A stretch of 64,000 bases of DNA from Vreelandella neptunia (GCF_022489065.1 NZ_JAKVTW010000008.1:62001-126000), one strand, 5' to 3'; positions 38,772 through 49,440 are shown, counted from the first letter of the stretch. The notes: a model not told the origin generated them from the sequence alone. Made by a program: numbers and translations.

Positions 38772-39575
38772 TTAGAAAAACAGCCTTTTTAGCGCCAAGC
38801 CCGGATCGCTTTCGCGCATAAAGGCTTCGCCAACCAGGAAGCCGTTAACGTTATGATCGCGCATTAGCTCAACGTCATCGCGGGTATGAATACCCGATTC
38901 AGTAATCACGGTGACGCTCTCAGGAATGCGCGGCAGCAGATCCAGAGTAGTATTCAGGCTGGTTTCAAAGGTGTGCAGGTTACGGTTATTGATGCCGACT
39001 AGTTTTAGATCCAGCGCCAGGGCGCGCTCAAGCTCCTCGGCGTCGTGTACCTCGACCAACACGTCCATTCCTAGCTGATTGGCCTGCTGATGTAGGTCGC
39101 GCAGCTGTGCATCATCCAGAGCGGCAACGATCAGCAGAATACAGTCCGATCCAATCGCCCGGGCTTCACAGACCTGATAGCCATGGGTGATAAAGTCTTT
39201 GCGGATCACCGGCAGCGTGCAGACATCCCGAGCGGCGATCAAATAGTCTTCGTGGCCTTGGAAAAAGTCGGCGTCGGTGAGCACCGACAGACAGGCAGCG
39301 CCGCCCTGGGCATAGCTTTTAGCGATATCCGAGGGGTGAAACTCTTCGCGAATAACACCTTTCGAGGGAGAGGCTTTTTTCACCTCGGCGATAATCGCCG
39401 GATCGCCCGTTGCGATGCGCGTATTAAGCGCCTCAATAAAGCCACGCGGAGCGCTCTGCTGCTCTCCCAGCGCGAGCAGGTCTGATTCTGAGACCGCTTG
39501 GCGACGCTCAGCCACTTCTTGGTCTTTGCGAGCCAGAATGCGCGTTAAAATAGTTGGCGTTGCCTGTTGAGTCAT
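38772..39575 (-). CDS. trpC: indole-3-glycerol phosphate synthase
   Basis: 267 residues, stand-alone TrpC (not fused to TrpF). Seen: [29 protein letters not shown] with the catalytic Lys, [20 protein letters not shown], and [14 protein letters not shown], plus [11 protein letters not shown] near the end. It closes the indole ring in tryptophan synthesis. Last gene of trpG-trpD-trpC, 38 bases after trpD. Confidence 0.96.
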   Translation of the reverse strand: MTQQATPTILTRILARKDQEVAERRQAVSESDLLALGEQQSAPRGFIEALNTRIATGDPAIIAEVKKASPSKGVIREEFHPSDIAKSYAQGGAACLSVLTDADFFQGHEDYLIAARDVCTLPVIRKDFITHGYQVCEARAIGSDCILLIVAALDDAQLRDLHQQANQLGMDVLVEVHDAEELERALALDLKLVGINNRNLHTFETSLNTTLDLLPRIPESVTVITESGIHTRDDVELMRDHNVNGFLVGEAFMRESDPGLALKRLFF

Positions 39576-39613
39576 GTTGATCTCTTTTTTTAAAACTTAT
39601 CTTGTTTAAGAAC

Positions 39614-40633
39614 CTACTGCTTAAAAACGCTGGTGAAGTGCGAAAGCTCTTTGAGTTTTTCGAGCGGCAGTTTGGAGGCTTGCGCGTCCTGAGCCACCAT
39701 CACGCCCTCTTTTAAGGTATCCGCAACGCCTGAACAGTAGAGCGCGGCCCCGGCATTTAGCGCGACCATATCGGCGGCAGCGCCTTCACCTGAAAGAGCG
39801 GCCTTCACCAAGCGCAGGCTATCTTCCGCGCTGCTGGCCTTCAGTGTTGCCAAGCTCTGGCGCTCAATTCCCAGCTCTTCGGGCGTAATGGTGTACTGGG
39901 TAATCACACCCTCTTTAAGCTCAGCGACTAACGTGGGGCCTGCCAGGGAGATTTCATCCAAACCATCGTCTGAATGGACCACCATCACATGACGGCTACC
40001 CAAGGTTTTAAGCACTTCGGCCATGAGCGGCACCAATTCCGCGGCGTAAACACCCAGCACCTGATTGGGGGCGCCAGCGGGATTGGTTAACGGCCCTAGA
40101 ATATTAAACAGCGTGCGCACGCCCATTTCGCGGCGTGGCCCAATCGCATAGCGCATGGCCGGGTGATGATTGGGCGCAAACATAAAGCCCACGCCCACCT
40201 GCTCAATACAGCGCGCTACCTGATCGGGTTTAAGATCCAGGTAAATACCTGCCACATCGAAAAGATCCGCGCTGCCGGAGGACGATGAAACGCTACGGTT
40301 ACCATGTTTAGCAACGTGAGCACCGGCAGCAGCGGCGACAAAACTGGCAGCGGTTGAAACGTTAAATAGATTCGCGCCATCGCCACCGGTACCGACGATA
40401 TCCACAACGTTTTCAGCCTTCAATTCAACGCGTTTCATTAGTTCGCGCATTACCTGCGCGGCGGCGCTAATTTCAACGGCGCTTTCGCCCTTCATGGCTA
40501 AACCGACCAGCAGGCCGCCAATTTGCGCGTCAGAAGCATCGCCAGTCATGATTTGGCGCATCAACGCGTGCATGGCATCGAAAGAGAGGTCTTCGCGGCG
40601 CATTACCGCATTAATCGCGTCTCGCATTTGCAT
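39614..40633 (-). CDS. trpD: anthranilate phosphoribosyltransferase
   Basis: 339 residues. Seen: DIVGTGGDGANLFNVSTAAS (PRPP-binding GTGGD), AKHGNRSVSSSSGSADL (KHGNR), FMFAPNHHPAMR and GPREMGVRTLFNILGPLTNP. It transfers the phosphoribosyl group to anthranilate. Normal length; sits between trpG and trpC with gaps of about 39 bases. Confidence 0.97.
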   Translation of the reverse strand: MQMRDAINAVMRREDLSFDAMHALMRQIMTGDASDAQIGGLLVGLAMKGESAVEISAAAQVMRELMKRVELKAENVVDIVGTGGDGANLFNVSTAASFVAAAAGAHVAKHGNRSVSSSSGSADLFDVAGIYLDLKPDQVARCIEQVGVGFMFAPNHHPAMRYAIGPRREMGVRTLFNILGPLTNPAGAPNQVLGVYAAELVPLMAEVLKTLGSRHVMVVHSDDGLDEISLAGPTLVAELKEGVITQYTITPEELGIERQSLATLKASSAEDSLRLVKAALSGEGAAADMVALNAGAALYCSGVADTLKEGVMVAQDAQASKLPLEKLKELSHFTSVFKQ

Positions 40634-40672
40634 GAGCAGAGGGGCCCCTAAAAAAGCGTGTGAAACCGGCCA

Positions 40673-41284
40673 TCAGCCGCGTTTTAAAAAGTTGGCCAAC
40701 AGCTCATGGCCTTGGCGGGTAAGAATCGACTCGGGGTGGAACTGCACCCCTTCGATATCGAGTTCGCGGTGGCGCAGGCCCATGACTAAACCGGGCGTAA
40801 CGTCCTCCTCGCCGGTCCAAGCAGTCATTTCCAAGCAGTCAGGCAGCGACGCTTTATCAACCACCAGAGAGTGATAGCGAGTTACTTCAACGGGGTTATC
40901 CAGCCCTTCGAACACGCCTTGGTTATCGTGCAACACGGCTGACGTTTTGCCGTGCATCACCTGTGGGGCGCGAACGACCTTACCACCGTACACCTGGCCA
41001 ATCGCCTGGTGACCCAGGCAAACGCCCAAAATAGGCAGCTTGCCGGCAAAGTGTTCGATGGCAGCCATGGAAATACCCGCCTCATTGGGCGTGCAGGGCC
41101 CTGGCGACACCACTAGGTGCGTCGGTGCCAGCGCTTCGATCTGCTCAATAGTGATTTCGTCATTACGATGAGTGATCACTTCTGCGCCCAGCTCGCCCAG
41201 ATACTGCACGATGTTGAACGTGAAGCTGTCGTAATTGTCGATCATCACAACTTTCTGCACTGCCTGTGCTTGCGCCATTGCCAC
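40673..41284 (-). CDS. trpG: anthranilate synthase glutamine amidotransferase subunit
   Basis: 203 residues, class I amidotransferase. The nucleophile Cys is in [11 protein letters not shown], the catalytic His and Glu in [30 protein letters not shown] is the usual start, so the first 13 residues may be extra. It supplies ammonia to TrpE; the same protein may serve PabB. Its partner trpE lies 5.8 kb away beyond the formate dehydrogenase genes. Confidence 0.95.
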   Translation of the reverse strand: MAMAQAQAVQKVVMIDNYDSFTFNIVQYLGELGAEVITHRNDEITIEQIEALAPTHLVVSPGPCTPNEAGISMAAIEHFAGKLPILGVCLGHQAIGQVYGGKVVRAPQVMHGKTSAVLHDNQGVFEGLDNPVEVTRYHSLVVDKASLPDCLEMTAWTGEEDVTPGLVMGLRHRELDIEGVQFHPESILTRQGHELLANFLKRG

Positions 41285-41355
41285 GCTTACCCCATTGCGT
41301 TGGTGAAATTGCTAATTGCTCGATGATACCGCAACCAAGCGGTCTATTGCAGGGG

Positions 41356-44145
41356 TTAAGTGCCGCCCCGCGTCAGTCGACAGGCGGCGTATTTGAACTC
41401 GGGAATTTTGCCGTAGGGGTCAAGGGCCGGATTGGTGAGCAAATTGGCGGCAGCTTCGGCGTAGGCAAACGGCACAAACACCATGCCATCGGGAATTTTC
41501 GAGTCGACCCGTGCGGCGAGTGTAATCGTGCCGCGTCGGGTCGTAATGGTGAGCGGATCACCCGGCGAAACACCCAAACGAATGAGCTCACCAGGTGAAA
41601 GACTGGCGACGGCATCAGGCTCCAGCGCATCCAATACGACACTGCGCCGCGTCATCGACCCTGTATGCCAATGCTCCAGCTGTCGCCCGGTGGTCAGCAC
41701 TGTTGGGTAGTCGTCGTCCACCGGCTCATCCGGCGGTAAAGGCCGTGTAGGGGCAAATTTTGCTTTCCCTCCTGCACGTGGGAAAGCATCGCTAAACACC
41801 ACGTCTTGACCAGGGGCATCATCGGCAGCGCAGGGATAGGTGACCGAGCCCTCCCGCGCTAAGCGCTCCCAACTGATGTGATTCAGCGAAGCCATACCCT
41901 GCTTCATCTCTTCAAACACTTCACTAGGATGCTGGTACTCCCAACCCAGACCGAAGCGATTGGCGATCTCTTGAATAATCCACCAGTCGGGTTTGGCTTC
42001 ACCGGGCAGCGGCAGAGCCACACGCCCCAGTTGAACCTGACGATTGGTGTTGGTTACCGTGCCCTCTTTTTCCGGCCAAGCTGAAGCGGGCAGAATCACA
42101 TCGGCAAATTGCGCAGTTTCGGTAACAAACAGATCCTGCACCACCAAGTGTTCAAGTTTCCCCAGCGCCGCACGGGCGTGGTGTAAATCCGGGTCAGACA
42201 TTGCCGGGTTTTCGCCCAGAATGTACATGCCACGCACTAGGCCTGCGTGAATGGCATCCATAATTTCCACCACCGTTAGGCCCGGCTGGGCATCCAGCGG
42301 CATGCTCCACAGCTCTTCGAAAGCGGAGCGAAGTTGAGCATCGCCTACTGGCTGGTAGTCCGGCAGCACCATCGGGATCATTCCTGCATCCGAGGCACCC
42401 TGTACGTTGTTCTGCCCGCGCAGTGGATGCAGCCCGGTGCCGGGGCGGCCAGTATGACCACAGGCTAGCGCCAGCGAGATTAGGCAGCGAGCGTTGTCAG
42501 TGCCGTGGGTATGTTGAGAAATACCCATACCCCAGAAGATCATCGCCTTCTCGGCATTGGCGTAGCGCCGGGCAATATCACGAATCACGGCAGGCTCTAC
42601 GCCGCATAGCTCGCTCATGGCTTCCGGCGGGCTCAATGCCACACTTTGCTTCAGCGCTTCAAAGCCCTCGGTATGCTCGGCAATGTACGCCTCGTTATAC
42701 AGCCCTTCGGCAATAATCACGTGGAGAATGGCATTGAACAGCGCCACATCGGCGCCAGGCTTAAAACGCACGCTCAGTGTGGCGTAGGCATCTAGCGCCT
42801 GGCCCCGTGGGTCGAGAATAATGATCTCGGTGCCGTTCTTGGCAGCCTGCTTGAAAAACGTCGCGGCCACGGGATGATTAACTGCCGGGTTACAGCCAGT
42901 AAGAATCACGACATCCGCTTCCAGCGCCTGCATAAACGAGGCGGTCACCGCCCCTGATCCCAAACACTCCATTAACGCGGCAACGGAGCTTGCATGGCAC
43001 AGCCGCGTACAGTGGTCGACGTTGTTATTTTCAAAGCCGGTGCGCACCAATTTTTGGAACAGCCAGGCCTCTTCATTAGAGCACTTGGCGCTGCCAAACC
43101 CTGCCAGTGCTGTGGGGCCACGCTCGGTTTTAAGCGCAACCAAACCGCCTGCCGCAGCCGCCAGTGCCTCTTCCCAGGTCGCCTCACGGAAGTGGGTGAG
43201 CGGCTGGGCTGGATCAAAGCTAGGATCCAAGCTTTTCGGAACGCCGGGCTTGCGAATCAGCGGGGTGGTCAATCGCGCGGGGTGATTAGGATAATCAAAG
43301 CCAAAACGGCCTTTTACGCATAATCGGTTGTGGTTGGAGGGGCCGTCGCGTCCTTCTACATAAGCAATGGCATCGTCTTTGATGTGGTAGGTCAGCTGGC
43401 AGCCCACGCCGCAGTATGGGCATATTGAATCTATTTGGCGGTCTACTGCCTTTGAATCGCCCTGCCCTGTGGCATTCATCAGCGTCGCTGGCATTAAAGC
43501 GCCTGTCGGGCATGCCTGAACGCACTCGCCGCAGCCGACACAGGTGCTTGCGCCCATGGGGTCGTCAAAATCGAACACAATTTTGGACGCAGCGCCGCGA
43601 TGAGCAATGCCAATAACATCGTTACTCTGCACTTCACGGCAGGCGCGCACGCAGAGCGTACACTCAATGCAGGCGTCTAAATTGACCTGCATGGCAGGAT
43701 GGCTGGTATCGGTTGCTTTATCCAGGCTCACCAACGCTTCACGTCGAGGTGGTAGCCAGGCTTTTACGGCGTCTTCTGCAACCCCTAACTGGTCGGCCAT
43801 GGCCCAAAAGTGGCTGGAGCGATCTGGGCTCCGCTCACGAGAAGGCTGATCCGCCATCAGCAGTTCCAGCACGCCTTCCCTCGCGACTTTTACGCGCTCC
43901 GATTGAGCACTGTGCACCACCATATTAGGCGTGGCCTCACGCAGACAGCTCGCCGTTAAAGCACGCTCGCCCTCAATTTCAACCATGCAAACGCGGCAGT
44001 TGCCATCGGCTCGGTAGTCGGGGGCGTCTTTAAAGCAGAGGTGGGGAATGGTTTCTCCGGCGCGTTTGGCGACCTGCCATAGGGTTTCACCGGAGTAAGC
44101 GGTGACTTCATGACCATCCAGTGTTAACGCAAAAGAAGCAGTCAT
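41356..44145 (-). CDS. NAD-dependent formate dehydrogenase, catalytic alpha subunit
   Basis: 929 residues. N-terminal NuoG-like [2Fe-2S] domain (CRVCMVEIEGER), then two [4Fe-4S] sites (CIECTLCVRACREVQ and CVGCGECVQACPTGAL), the proximal cluster CPYCGVGCQLTYH and the molybdopterin domains. In the active-site region CTRLCHASSVAALMECLG the ligand is Cys, not selenocysteine. C-terminal MGD-binding domain with TTGRQLEHWHTGSMTRRS. It oxidises formate to CO2 in the cytoplasm. The start overlaps the stop of the beta gene (ATGA). No gamma subunit or maturation gene (fdhD, fdsC) is nearby. Confidence 0.92.
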   Translation of the reverse strand: MTASFALTLDGHEVTAYSGETLWQVAKRAGETIPHLCFKDAPDYRADGNCRVCMVEIEGERALTASCLREATPNMVVHSAQSERVKVAREGVLELLMADQPSRERSPDRSSHFWAMADQLGVAEDAVKAWLPPRREALVSLDKATDTSHPAMQVNLDACIECTLCVRACREVQSNDVIGIAHRGAASKIVFDFDDPMGASTCVGCGECVQACPTGALMPATLMNATGQGDSKAVDRQIDSICPYCGVGCQLTYHIKDDAIAYVEGRDGPSNHNRLCVKGRFGFDYPNHPARLTTPLIRKPGVPKSLDPSFDPAQPLTHFREATWEEALAAAAGGLVALKTERGPTALAGFGSAKCSNEEAWLFQKLVRTGFENNNVDHCTRLCHASSVAALMECLGSGAVTASFMQALEADVVILTGCNPAVNHPVAATFFKQAAKNGTEIIILDPRGQALDAYATLSVRFKPGADVALFNAILHVIIAEGLYNEAYIAEHTEGFEALKQSVALSPPEAMSELCGVEPAVIRDIARRYANAEKAMIFWGMGISQHTHGTDNARCLISLALACGHTGRPGTGLHPLRGQNNVQGASDAGMIPMVLPDYQPVGDAQLRSAFEELWSMPLDAQPGLTVVEIMDAIHAGLVRGMYILGENPAMSDPDLHHARAALGKLEHLVVQDLFVTETAQFADVILPASAWPEKEGTVTNTNRQVQLGRVALPLPGEAKPDWWIIQEIANRFGLGWEYQHPSEVFEEMKQGMASLNHISWERLAREGSVTYPCAADDAPGQDVVFSDAFPRAGGKAKFAPTRPLPPDEPVDDDYPTVLTTGRQLEHWHTGSMTRRSVVLDALEPDAVASLSPGELIRLGVSPGDPLTITTRRGTITLAARVDSKIPDGMVFVPFAYAEAAANLLTNPALDPYGKIPEFKYAACRLTRGGT

Positions 44146-45893
44146 GGCGTACCCCTTTCAGAAACATGATTTGCGGCATCGCTGACAATAATCTGCTGCT
44201 GAGCAAGCTCGGCTCGAAAATCTTTCAGCAGCCCCAGCACAGGATTGGGCGCTGCTTGACCCAAACCGCAAATCGAAGCGTCCTGCATCACCTGCGCCAA
44301 CCGAGTGAGTTGGCCAACATCCCAATCGTCACGCTCCAGCAGGGTCAGCATTTTTTCTGTGCCTACACGGCAAGGGGTACACTGCCCGCAGGACTCATCG
44401 GCAAAAAATGCCAGCAAGTTGGTCGCCACCGCCTGCAAGTTATCCTGCTGGGAGAGCACGATCACTGCCGCCGCGCCAATAAAGGAACCATGATCCTGAA
44501 GCGTATCGAAATCCAGGGGGATATCCGCTTTGCTGGCGGGCAATATACCGCCCGATGCACCACCAGGCAGGTAAGCTGACAACTGATGCCCTTCGGCCAT
44601 GCCGCCGCAGTACTCATCAATCAGTTCGCGCAGTGTAATGCCCGCAGGGGCCAAATGTACGCCCGGATGTTTGACCCGACCAGAGACGGAAAAACTGCGT
44701 AGCCCAGAACGACCGTTGCGGCCTTGCTTGGCAAACCAGTCGGCGCCTCTATGCCAAATCGGTGCTATCCAATACACTGTCTCAACATTATTGACCAACG
44801 TCGGGCGGCCAAATAGCCCCTGCTGAGCTACATAGGGCGGGCGGTGACGTGGCTTGCCGGGCTTGCCTTCCAGCGACTCAATCAGCGCCGACTCTTCGCC
44901 ACAAATATAGGCCCCGGCACCGCGGCGCAATACGATATAGCCGGCTTCACTCAGCCCCGCGCGCTCAATCTCGGCAATCGCTTCACGCAGCACGCGATTC
45001 AAGCCGGGATACTCATCGCGTAAATAAATATACAGAGCCTGAGCCTCAATCGCCCAGGCGCTGATAAGAGCACCTTCTAAAAACTGGTGAGGTGATTTTT
45101 CGAGGTGGTAGCGGTCTTTAAATGTGCCCGGTTCGCCCTCGTCAGCATTGATGACGCAGTAACGGGGTCCAGGTTCCTGGCGCACAAATTGCCACTTTTT
45201 AAAGGTGGGAAAGCCTGCGCCGCCAAGCCCTCTCAAGCCCGCACTTTCTAGTGTGGTCATGAGTGCATTAATGCCTATGCTGCCTGCCCGGCATTCGGCC
45301 AAAAGCTGATAGCCGCCCTCCTTCTGATAGGTGTCCAGGCGTTGCCATAAAATCGCTTCTGGATGAAAGTGGCCCGTATCCACAATGGCTTCTACGCCTT
45401 CCGGCGTCGCAAACTGCACATGGTGATGCCCTATTTCCACCACGGGTGCGCTATCGCAACGCCCCATGCAGGGAGCCCTAAGAACGCGCACCGTTTCAGG
45501 ATCAAAGCCCGCGTCCAGTTTAGCTTTCAGTTGAGCTGCCCCAGCTAGTTGGCAAGAGAGTGAATCGCATACCCGCACCGTGGTATCCGGCGGGGGCGTT
45601 TCACCGTCGTGTATCACATCAAAGTGGGCGTAAAAGGTAGCGGTCTCGTACACTGCTGCCATCGGCAAATTCATATACGCGGCTAGTGCACGCAGCTCGA
45701 TCATCGACAAATAGCCGTGGGCGTCTTGAATAGCATGCAAATGCTCAAGTAACTGATCGCGTTGGCGCAATCCAGGCTGCACCCGCTCATCACCCAGCAG
45801 CGCTCTTAAGGTTACTAGCGCTACTGGCGATAAATCGCGGCCTTTGGGGTGGCCGCGCCGAGGCCGCAAAGAAGAAACCGTTTGGTCAGTCAT
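44142..45893 (-). CDS. formate dehydrogenase diaphorase subunit (NuoE-NuoF fusion)
   Basis: About 583 residues from the ATG at 45893. The first 200 residues are a NuoE-like thioredoxin-fold [2Fe-2S] domain (CDSLSCQLAG and APCMGRCDSAP supply four Cys). The rest is NuoF-like: GLRGLGGAGFPTFKKW (FMN/NADH site), CVINADEGEPGTFKDR, GAGAYICGEESALIESLEG, and a [4Fe-4S] site in ESCGQCTPCRVGTEKM. It passes electrons from formate to NAD+. In Cupriavidus-type enzymes these domains are separate FdsG and FdsB; here they are fused. Confidence 0.92.
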   Translation of the reverse strand: MTDQTVSSLRPRRGHPKGRDLSPVALVTLRALLGDERVQPGLRQRDQLLEHLHAIQDAHGYLSMIELRALAAYMNLPMAAVYETATFYAHFDVIHDGETPPPDTTVRVCDSLSCQLAGAAQLKAKLDAGFDPETVRVLRAPCMGRCDSAPVVEIGHHHVQFATPEGVEAIVDTGHFHPEAILWQRLDTYQKEGGYQLLAECRAGSIGINALMTTLESAGLRGLGGAGFPTFKKWQFVRQEPGPRYCVINADEGEPGTFKDRYHLEKSPHQFLEGALISAWAIEAQALYIYLRDEYPGLNRVLREAIAEIERAGLSEAGYIVLRRGAGAYICGEESALIESLEGKPGKPRHRPPYVAQQGLFGRPTLVNNVETVYWIAPIWHRGADWFAKQGRNGRSGLRSFSVSGRVKHPGVHLAPAGITLRELIDEYCGGMAEGHQLSAYLPGGASGGILPASKADIPLDFDTLQDHGSFIGAAAVIVLSQQDNLQAVATNLLAFFADESCGQCTPCRVGTEKMLTLLERDDWDVGQLTRLAQVMQDASICGLGQAAPNPVLGLLKDFRAELAQQQIIVSDAANHVSERGTP

Positions 45894-46088
45894 GAGGCAC
45901 GCTATGCTTAGGAGTGTAATACTGTTCAGCATAGTGGCACTTGCCCTTAGAGGGAATCCTTCCCTGGCTAATACCTCTCTCTCGTTTTCGCTTGGGTGGG
46001 AACTGGCAACGGGCCAGCACAGTCTTTATTATCTGCCGTCCTTTGCGGCGGTTTCTGCAATATTTTTTTAGCCAGTTAGGAGCGTGGG

Positions 46089-47009
46089 ATGTCAAAGCGG
46101 GTTACCTGGGTATGTACGCTCTTATTAGTCACGCTGCTGAGTGCTGCGCCAGCTTTTGCCTCTACATCACTACGCGTTATGGCCTCATTTTCAGTTATGG
46201 AGGAGTTGGTTAAACGGGTAGCGGGAGACATGGTCAGCGTGAGCGTCATTGTGCCTGCAGGTGAAGACGTTCACCGCTGGGAATTAACACCGCCCAATGT
46301 CCTCGCGTTAGAAGAGACCCATGTTGTGTTCTATAACGGGCTGGGCTTGGAGCCCTGGATACGCCATGTGGAAGCGATGTCTGACGACCAATTGACGCTA
46401 GTGGAAGTGGCTAAAAAAGCCGATTATTCGCCACTAATGATCTCGACTGGGCAATACAAAGGCGAGCCAGACCCCCATATGTGGATGGATCCCGACGGAG
46501 CAGCCGCCTACATAGATGTCATCGCGGGGACGCTGGCCGAGCACCTGCCCGAACAGGCCGATGCGTTTTATGCACGCGCGGAAGAAGCTCGCAAGGCGTT
46601 GGCCACTCTAAATCAGGAGGTCAAAGAGCGGCTGGAGGGCATTCCCCAAACCAATCGCAGATTGCTGACTAGCGAAGCGGGCCTTGGCTACTTCGCCCGC
46701 GCCTTTACCTTTGAAGCGTTCGGCGTTTGGGGTGTTAATCACGAGACCCTAGGCAGTGCCCAGGCAATGGCCAAGATGAGCGAATACCTTGCGGAGAATC
46801 GTCCTCGCCCTTCGGCGCTATTTTTTGAAAGCACGATACCTAGCATCCATATGGATGCCCTGGCACGGGAGGCATCGCTCCCTCTCGCTGGCCCGCTGTA
46901 TGTCGATTCGCTTAGTGGTGCCGATGGCCCAGCCGCCAACTACTCATCCATGCTGCGCCATAACGCGGAAGTCCTGCACACCGCTCTGGGAGGCGCTACG
47001 GCCGAGTGA
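46089..47009 (+). CDS. metal ABC transporter substrate-binding protein (cluster A-I), orphan
   Basis: 306 residues with a signal peptide (LLLVTLLSAAPAFAS). Likely metal ligands: His in GEDVHRWELTP, His in DPHMWMDP, Glu in TSEAGLGYFARAF and Asp in LYVDSLSGADGP. A His-His-Glu-Asp set is the manganese/iron type (as in PsaA), while zinc-type proteins usually have a third His. No permease or ATPase gene is near, so it must work with a transporter encoded elsewhere or have another role. AGGAG precedes the start. Between trpE and the formate dehydrogenase genes, read in the opposite direction. Confidence 0.88.
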   Translation: MSKRVTWVCTLLLVTLLSAAPAFASTSLRVMASFSVMEELVKRVAGDMVSVSVIVPAGEDVHRWELTPPNVLALEETHVVFYNGLGLEPWIRHVEAMSDDQLTLVEVAKKADYSPLMISTGQYKGEPDPHMWMDPDGAAAYIDVIAGTLAEHLPEQADAFYARAEEARKALATLNQEVKERLEGIPQTNRRLLTSEAGLGYFARAFTFEAFGVWGVNHETLGSAQAMAKMSEYLAENRPRPSALFFESTIPSIHMDALAREASLPLAGPLYVDSLSGADGPAANYSSMLRHNAEVLHTALGGATAE

Positions 47010-47028
47010 TTGGCCGTAGCGTTATTTA
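46994..47028 (+). terminator. terminator overlapping the end of the metal-binding protein gene
   Basis: A 10-bp perfect stem CGCTACGGCC / GGCCGTAGCG (46994-47003 and 47012-47021) with the stop codon in its loop, followed by TTATTTAT. It separates this gene from the convergent trpE. Confidence 0.75.
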
Positions 47029-47044
47029 TCAGAGCACGGCGCAA

Positions 47045-48535
47045 TTACAGGTTATCTAACCCCCGCTCAGCCATGGCCACCGCACGGAAAATCGCACGCC
47101 CTTTGTTCAGCGTTTCCTGCCACTCCATTTCGGGTACAGAGTCGGCCACAATGCCTGCGCCAGCCTGTACGTGAAGCTGCCCGTCTTTAATCACTGCGGT
47201 ACGAATGGCAATCGCAGTATCCATATTGCCGTGCCAGGAGAGATAGCCAACGGCCCCGGAGTAAATGCCGCGCTTAACCGGCTCTACTTCATCAATGATT
47301 TCCAGTGCACGAATTTTAGGCGCCCCTGACACGGTTCCCGCAGGGAAAGTAGCCCGCAGCGCGTCCATCGCGGTTAACCCAGGCTTCAATTTGCCCGTCA
47401 CGTTAGAGACGATATGCATGACGTGAGAGTAGCGCTCGACCACCATCTGGTCGGTCACTTCGACACTGCCCGTTTGGCAAATCCTACCCACATCGTTGCG
47501 TCCTAAATCGATCAGCATCAGGTGCTCGGCTAGCTCTTTAGGGTCAGCTAGCAAATCTGCTTCGAGGGCGTCATCTTCTTCTTCAGTTTTACCGCGTTTA
47601 CGGGTACCGGCAATCGGTCTTACCGTCACCTCACCCTCTTCCATGCGCGTCAGAATTTCGGGCGACGATCCCACCACGTGGTGATCATCCAAGTTAAAAA
47701 AGAACATATACGGCGATGGATTGAGGCTGCGCAGAGCGCGGTAGAGATCCAACGGTGATGCCTGATAAGGAATCGACATACGCTGAGAAGGCACGCACTG
47801 CATAATATCGCCGGCCAGTACGTACTCTTTGATTTTATCAACGGCGGCTTTAAATCCCTGCTCGGTAAAGCCGGAGTTAAAATCGCTCTCTTTCACCGGC
47901 TGTCGACCGCTGCCTGCGTTATTAGGGCTGATATGCGCTTCGCGCAGGCGAGTTTCGAGATGTTTCAAATGCGCTTGGCCACGCTCAAGGGCTTCCGGCT
48001 CGGCAGGATCAACGTGGGTCCAGATCGTCAAGCGCCCGGAAAGATTGTCGAACACCACAAAGTCATTGCACACCATGAGCAGAATATCGGGCACGTTTAG
48101 CGGGTCCGGCTTATCCGCCCCGCCGCGTAGTCGCGGCTCAATATAGCGAATCGTATCGTAACCGAAGTAACCGACCAGGCCGCCGTCGAAACGTGGCTGG
48201 TCATCTAGCTTGGGCACTTTGAAACGGCTCTGGAATGTCTCAATCCATGCCAGCGGATCTTCCACTTCGGCGACGCCGACGGCTTCCCCCTCTTTGATAT
48301 GGCGAACCGTAAAGCCCCGCACTTCAATGCGCTCATGGCTCGGCAAGCCAATCATCGAGTATCGACCCCATTTTTCACCGCCCTGTACCGACTCGAATAA
48401 GAAGGTCCAGGGCGTATTCGCCAGCTTTAAATAGGTGGATAGCGGCGTATCAAGATCAGCGAGTACATCACGCGAAACAGGAATTCGGTTGTAGCCTGCT
48501 TGGCTAAGCTCGTGAAAATATTCCGGGGTCATCAT
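47045..48535 (-). CDS. trpE: anthranilate synthase component I
   Basis: 496 residues, full length. Chorismate-binding motifs [15 protein letters not shown] (Ala in place of the PabB Lys), [13 protein letters not shown], and [15 protein letters not shown]. The N-terminal feedback site ([17 protein letters not shown], with an LLES-like FLFES) is present, so tryptophan inhibition is expected. It overlaps the gph stop by one base (TAATG). No Trp-rich leader peptide is visible before gph or trpG. Confidence 0.96.
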   Translation of the reverse strand: MMTPEYFHELSQAGYNRIPVSRDVLADLDTPLSTYLKLANTPWTFLFESVQGGEKWGRYSMIGLPSHERIEVRGFTVRHIKEGEAVGVAEVEDPLAWIETFQSRFKVPKLDDQPRFDGGLVGYFGYDTIRYIEPRLRGGADKPDPLNVPDILLMVCNDFVVFDNLSGRLTIWTHVDPAEPEALERGQAHLKHLETRLREAHISPNNAGSGRQPVKESDFNSGFTEQGFKAAVDKIKEYVLAGDIMQCVPSQRMSIPYQASPLDLYRALRSLNPSPYMFFFNLDDHHVVGSSPEILTRMEEGEVTVRPIAGTRKRGKTEEEDDALEADLLADPKELAEHLMLIDLGRNDVGRICQTGSVEVTDQMVVERYSHVMHIVSNVTGKLKPGLTAMDALRATFPAGTVSGAPKIRALEIIDEVEPVKRGIYSGAVGYLSWHGNMDTAIAIRTAVIKDGQLHVQAGAGIVADSVPEMEWQETLNKGRAIFRAVAMAERGLDNL

Positions 48536-49278
48536 TAAGCGGTCCTTGTCGCGTGGGGTACAGTCATCAACAGTTCTGTTAACGAAGAGAGCACTAAGTC
48601 AGGGTGGCTATCTTCGATGGGCTCGCCGTGATTATAGCCGTAGGGTAACGCCACGGTCGTGAAGCCTGCCGTCTTACCGGCAGCGATATCGTGGCGAGAA
48701 TCACCCACCATCACACATTCTGACGTGGATATTTGGTAGGTATCAGCAGCGTGCAACAATGGCAAAGGGTGAGGCTTCTTTTCAGACAGCGAATCACCGC
48801 CAATGCATAGCGTAAAGTAGTCCAGCAGTTCGAAGTGATTCAAAATTGGCTCAATAAAACGCGCTGGTTTGTTGGTGATCAGCACGAGTGTCAGGCCGTT
48901 ATCATGCAGTGCCCGAAGCGTTTGTCTGACGCCAGGATAGAGGGTCGTAAGCGCATTGGGCGCCGCGCCGTAGTGCGCCATAAAAGTCTGAAAGGCACGC
49001 TCTTGAAACGCTGATTCAGGTGCTGTTTGAAGCGCCCAGGTTAATGCCCGCTCGACTAACATCGGCGCACCATTGCCAACCCAATCACGCACCTCTGCTT
49101 CGCTCGGCTCATCGAGATCGAGCTCATTTAGCGTGCGCGATACCGCAGCAGCAAGGTCAGGCACTGAATCAATCAAGGTGCCATCCAAATCGAACGCAAT
49201 CAGCCGTTTACCCTGAAGGACAGAATGTAGTCCTGAATATAGTATTGAATGCACCTTATCATTACCCTCTTGCTTCAT
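48535..49278 (-). CDS. gph: phosphoglycolate phosphatase
   Basis: 247 residues of the HAD superfamily: motif [17 protein letters not shown] (two catalytic Asp), motif [11 protein letters not shown], Lys in KKPHPLP and motif [15 protein letters not shown]. It removes phosphate from 2-phosphoglycolate. Gene order rpe, gph, trpE is the common gammaproteobacterial one. The first 20 residues ([13 protein letters not shown]...) are not typical, so the true start may be further in. Confidence 0.9.
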   Translation of the reverse strand: MKQEGNDKVHSILYSGLHSVLQGKRLIAFDLDGTLIDSVPDLAAAVSRTLNELDLDEPSEAEVRDWVGNGAPMLVERALTWALQTAPESAFQERAFQTFMAHYGAAPNALTTLYPGVRQTLRALHDNGLTLVLITNKPARFIEPILNHFELLDYFTLCIGGDSLSEKKPHPLPLLHAADTYQISTSECVMVGDSRHDIAAGKTAGFTTVALPYGYNHGEPIEDSHPDLVLSSLTELLMTVPHATRTA

Positions 49279-49440
49279 TCGCGGCTTAACACCTTCACTG
49301 GCACCGTCACACTTAAAGGTGAACTTTCAGGATAGTCCGACTTGTAAGCCGACCATCTTACCTGTTCAAGGCAAACTTTCGCATTAGTAAGAAGCCGAAG
49401 AAACTTCTATGCTTGGGCTAATTTAGCCAAGGAGATAATG

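Noticed and set aside
44142..45893. Part of respiratory complex I (nuoE/nuoF)
   Set aside because: NuoE and NuoF parts are fused and directly coupled to a formate dehydrogenase catalytic subunit; no other nuo genes are present.
45844..46213. Plus-strand open frames between the fdh genes and the metal-binding protein
   Set aside because: They overlap the start of the true gene in another frame and have no family features.
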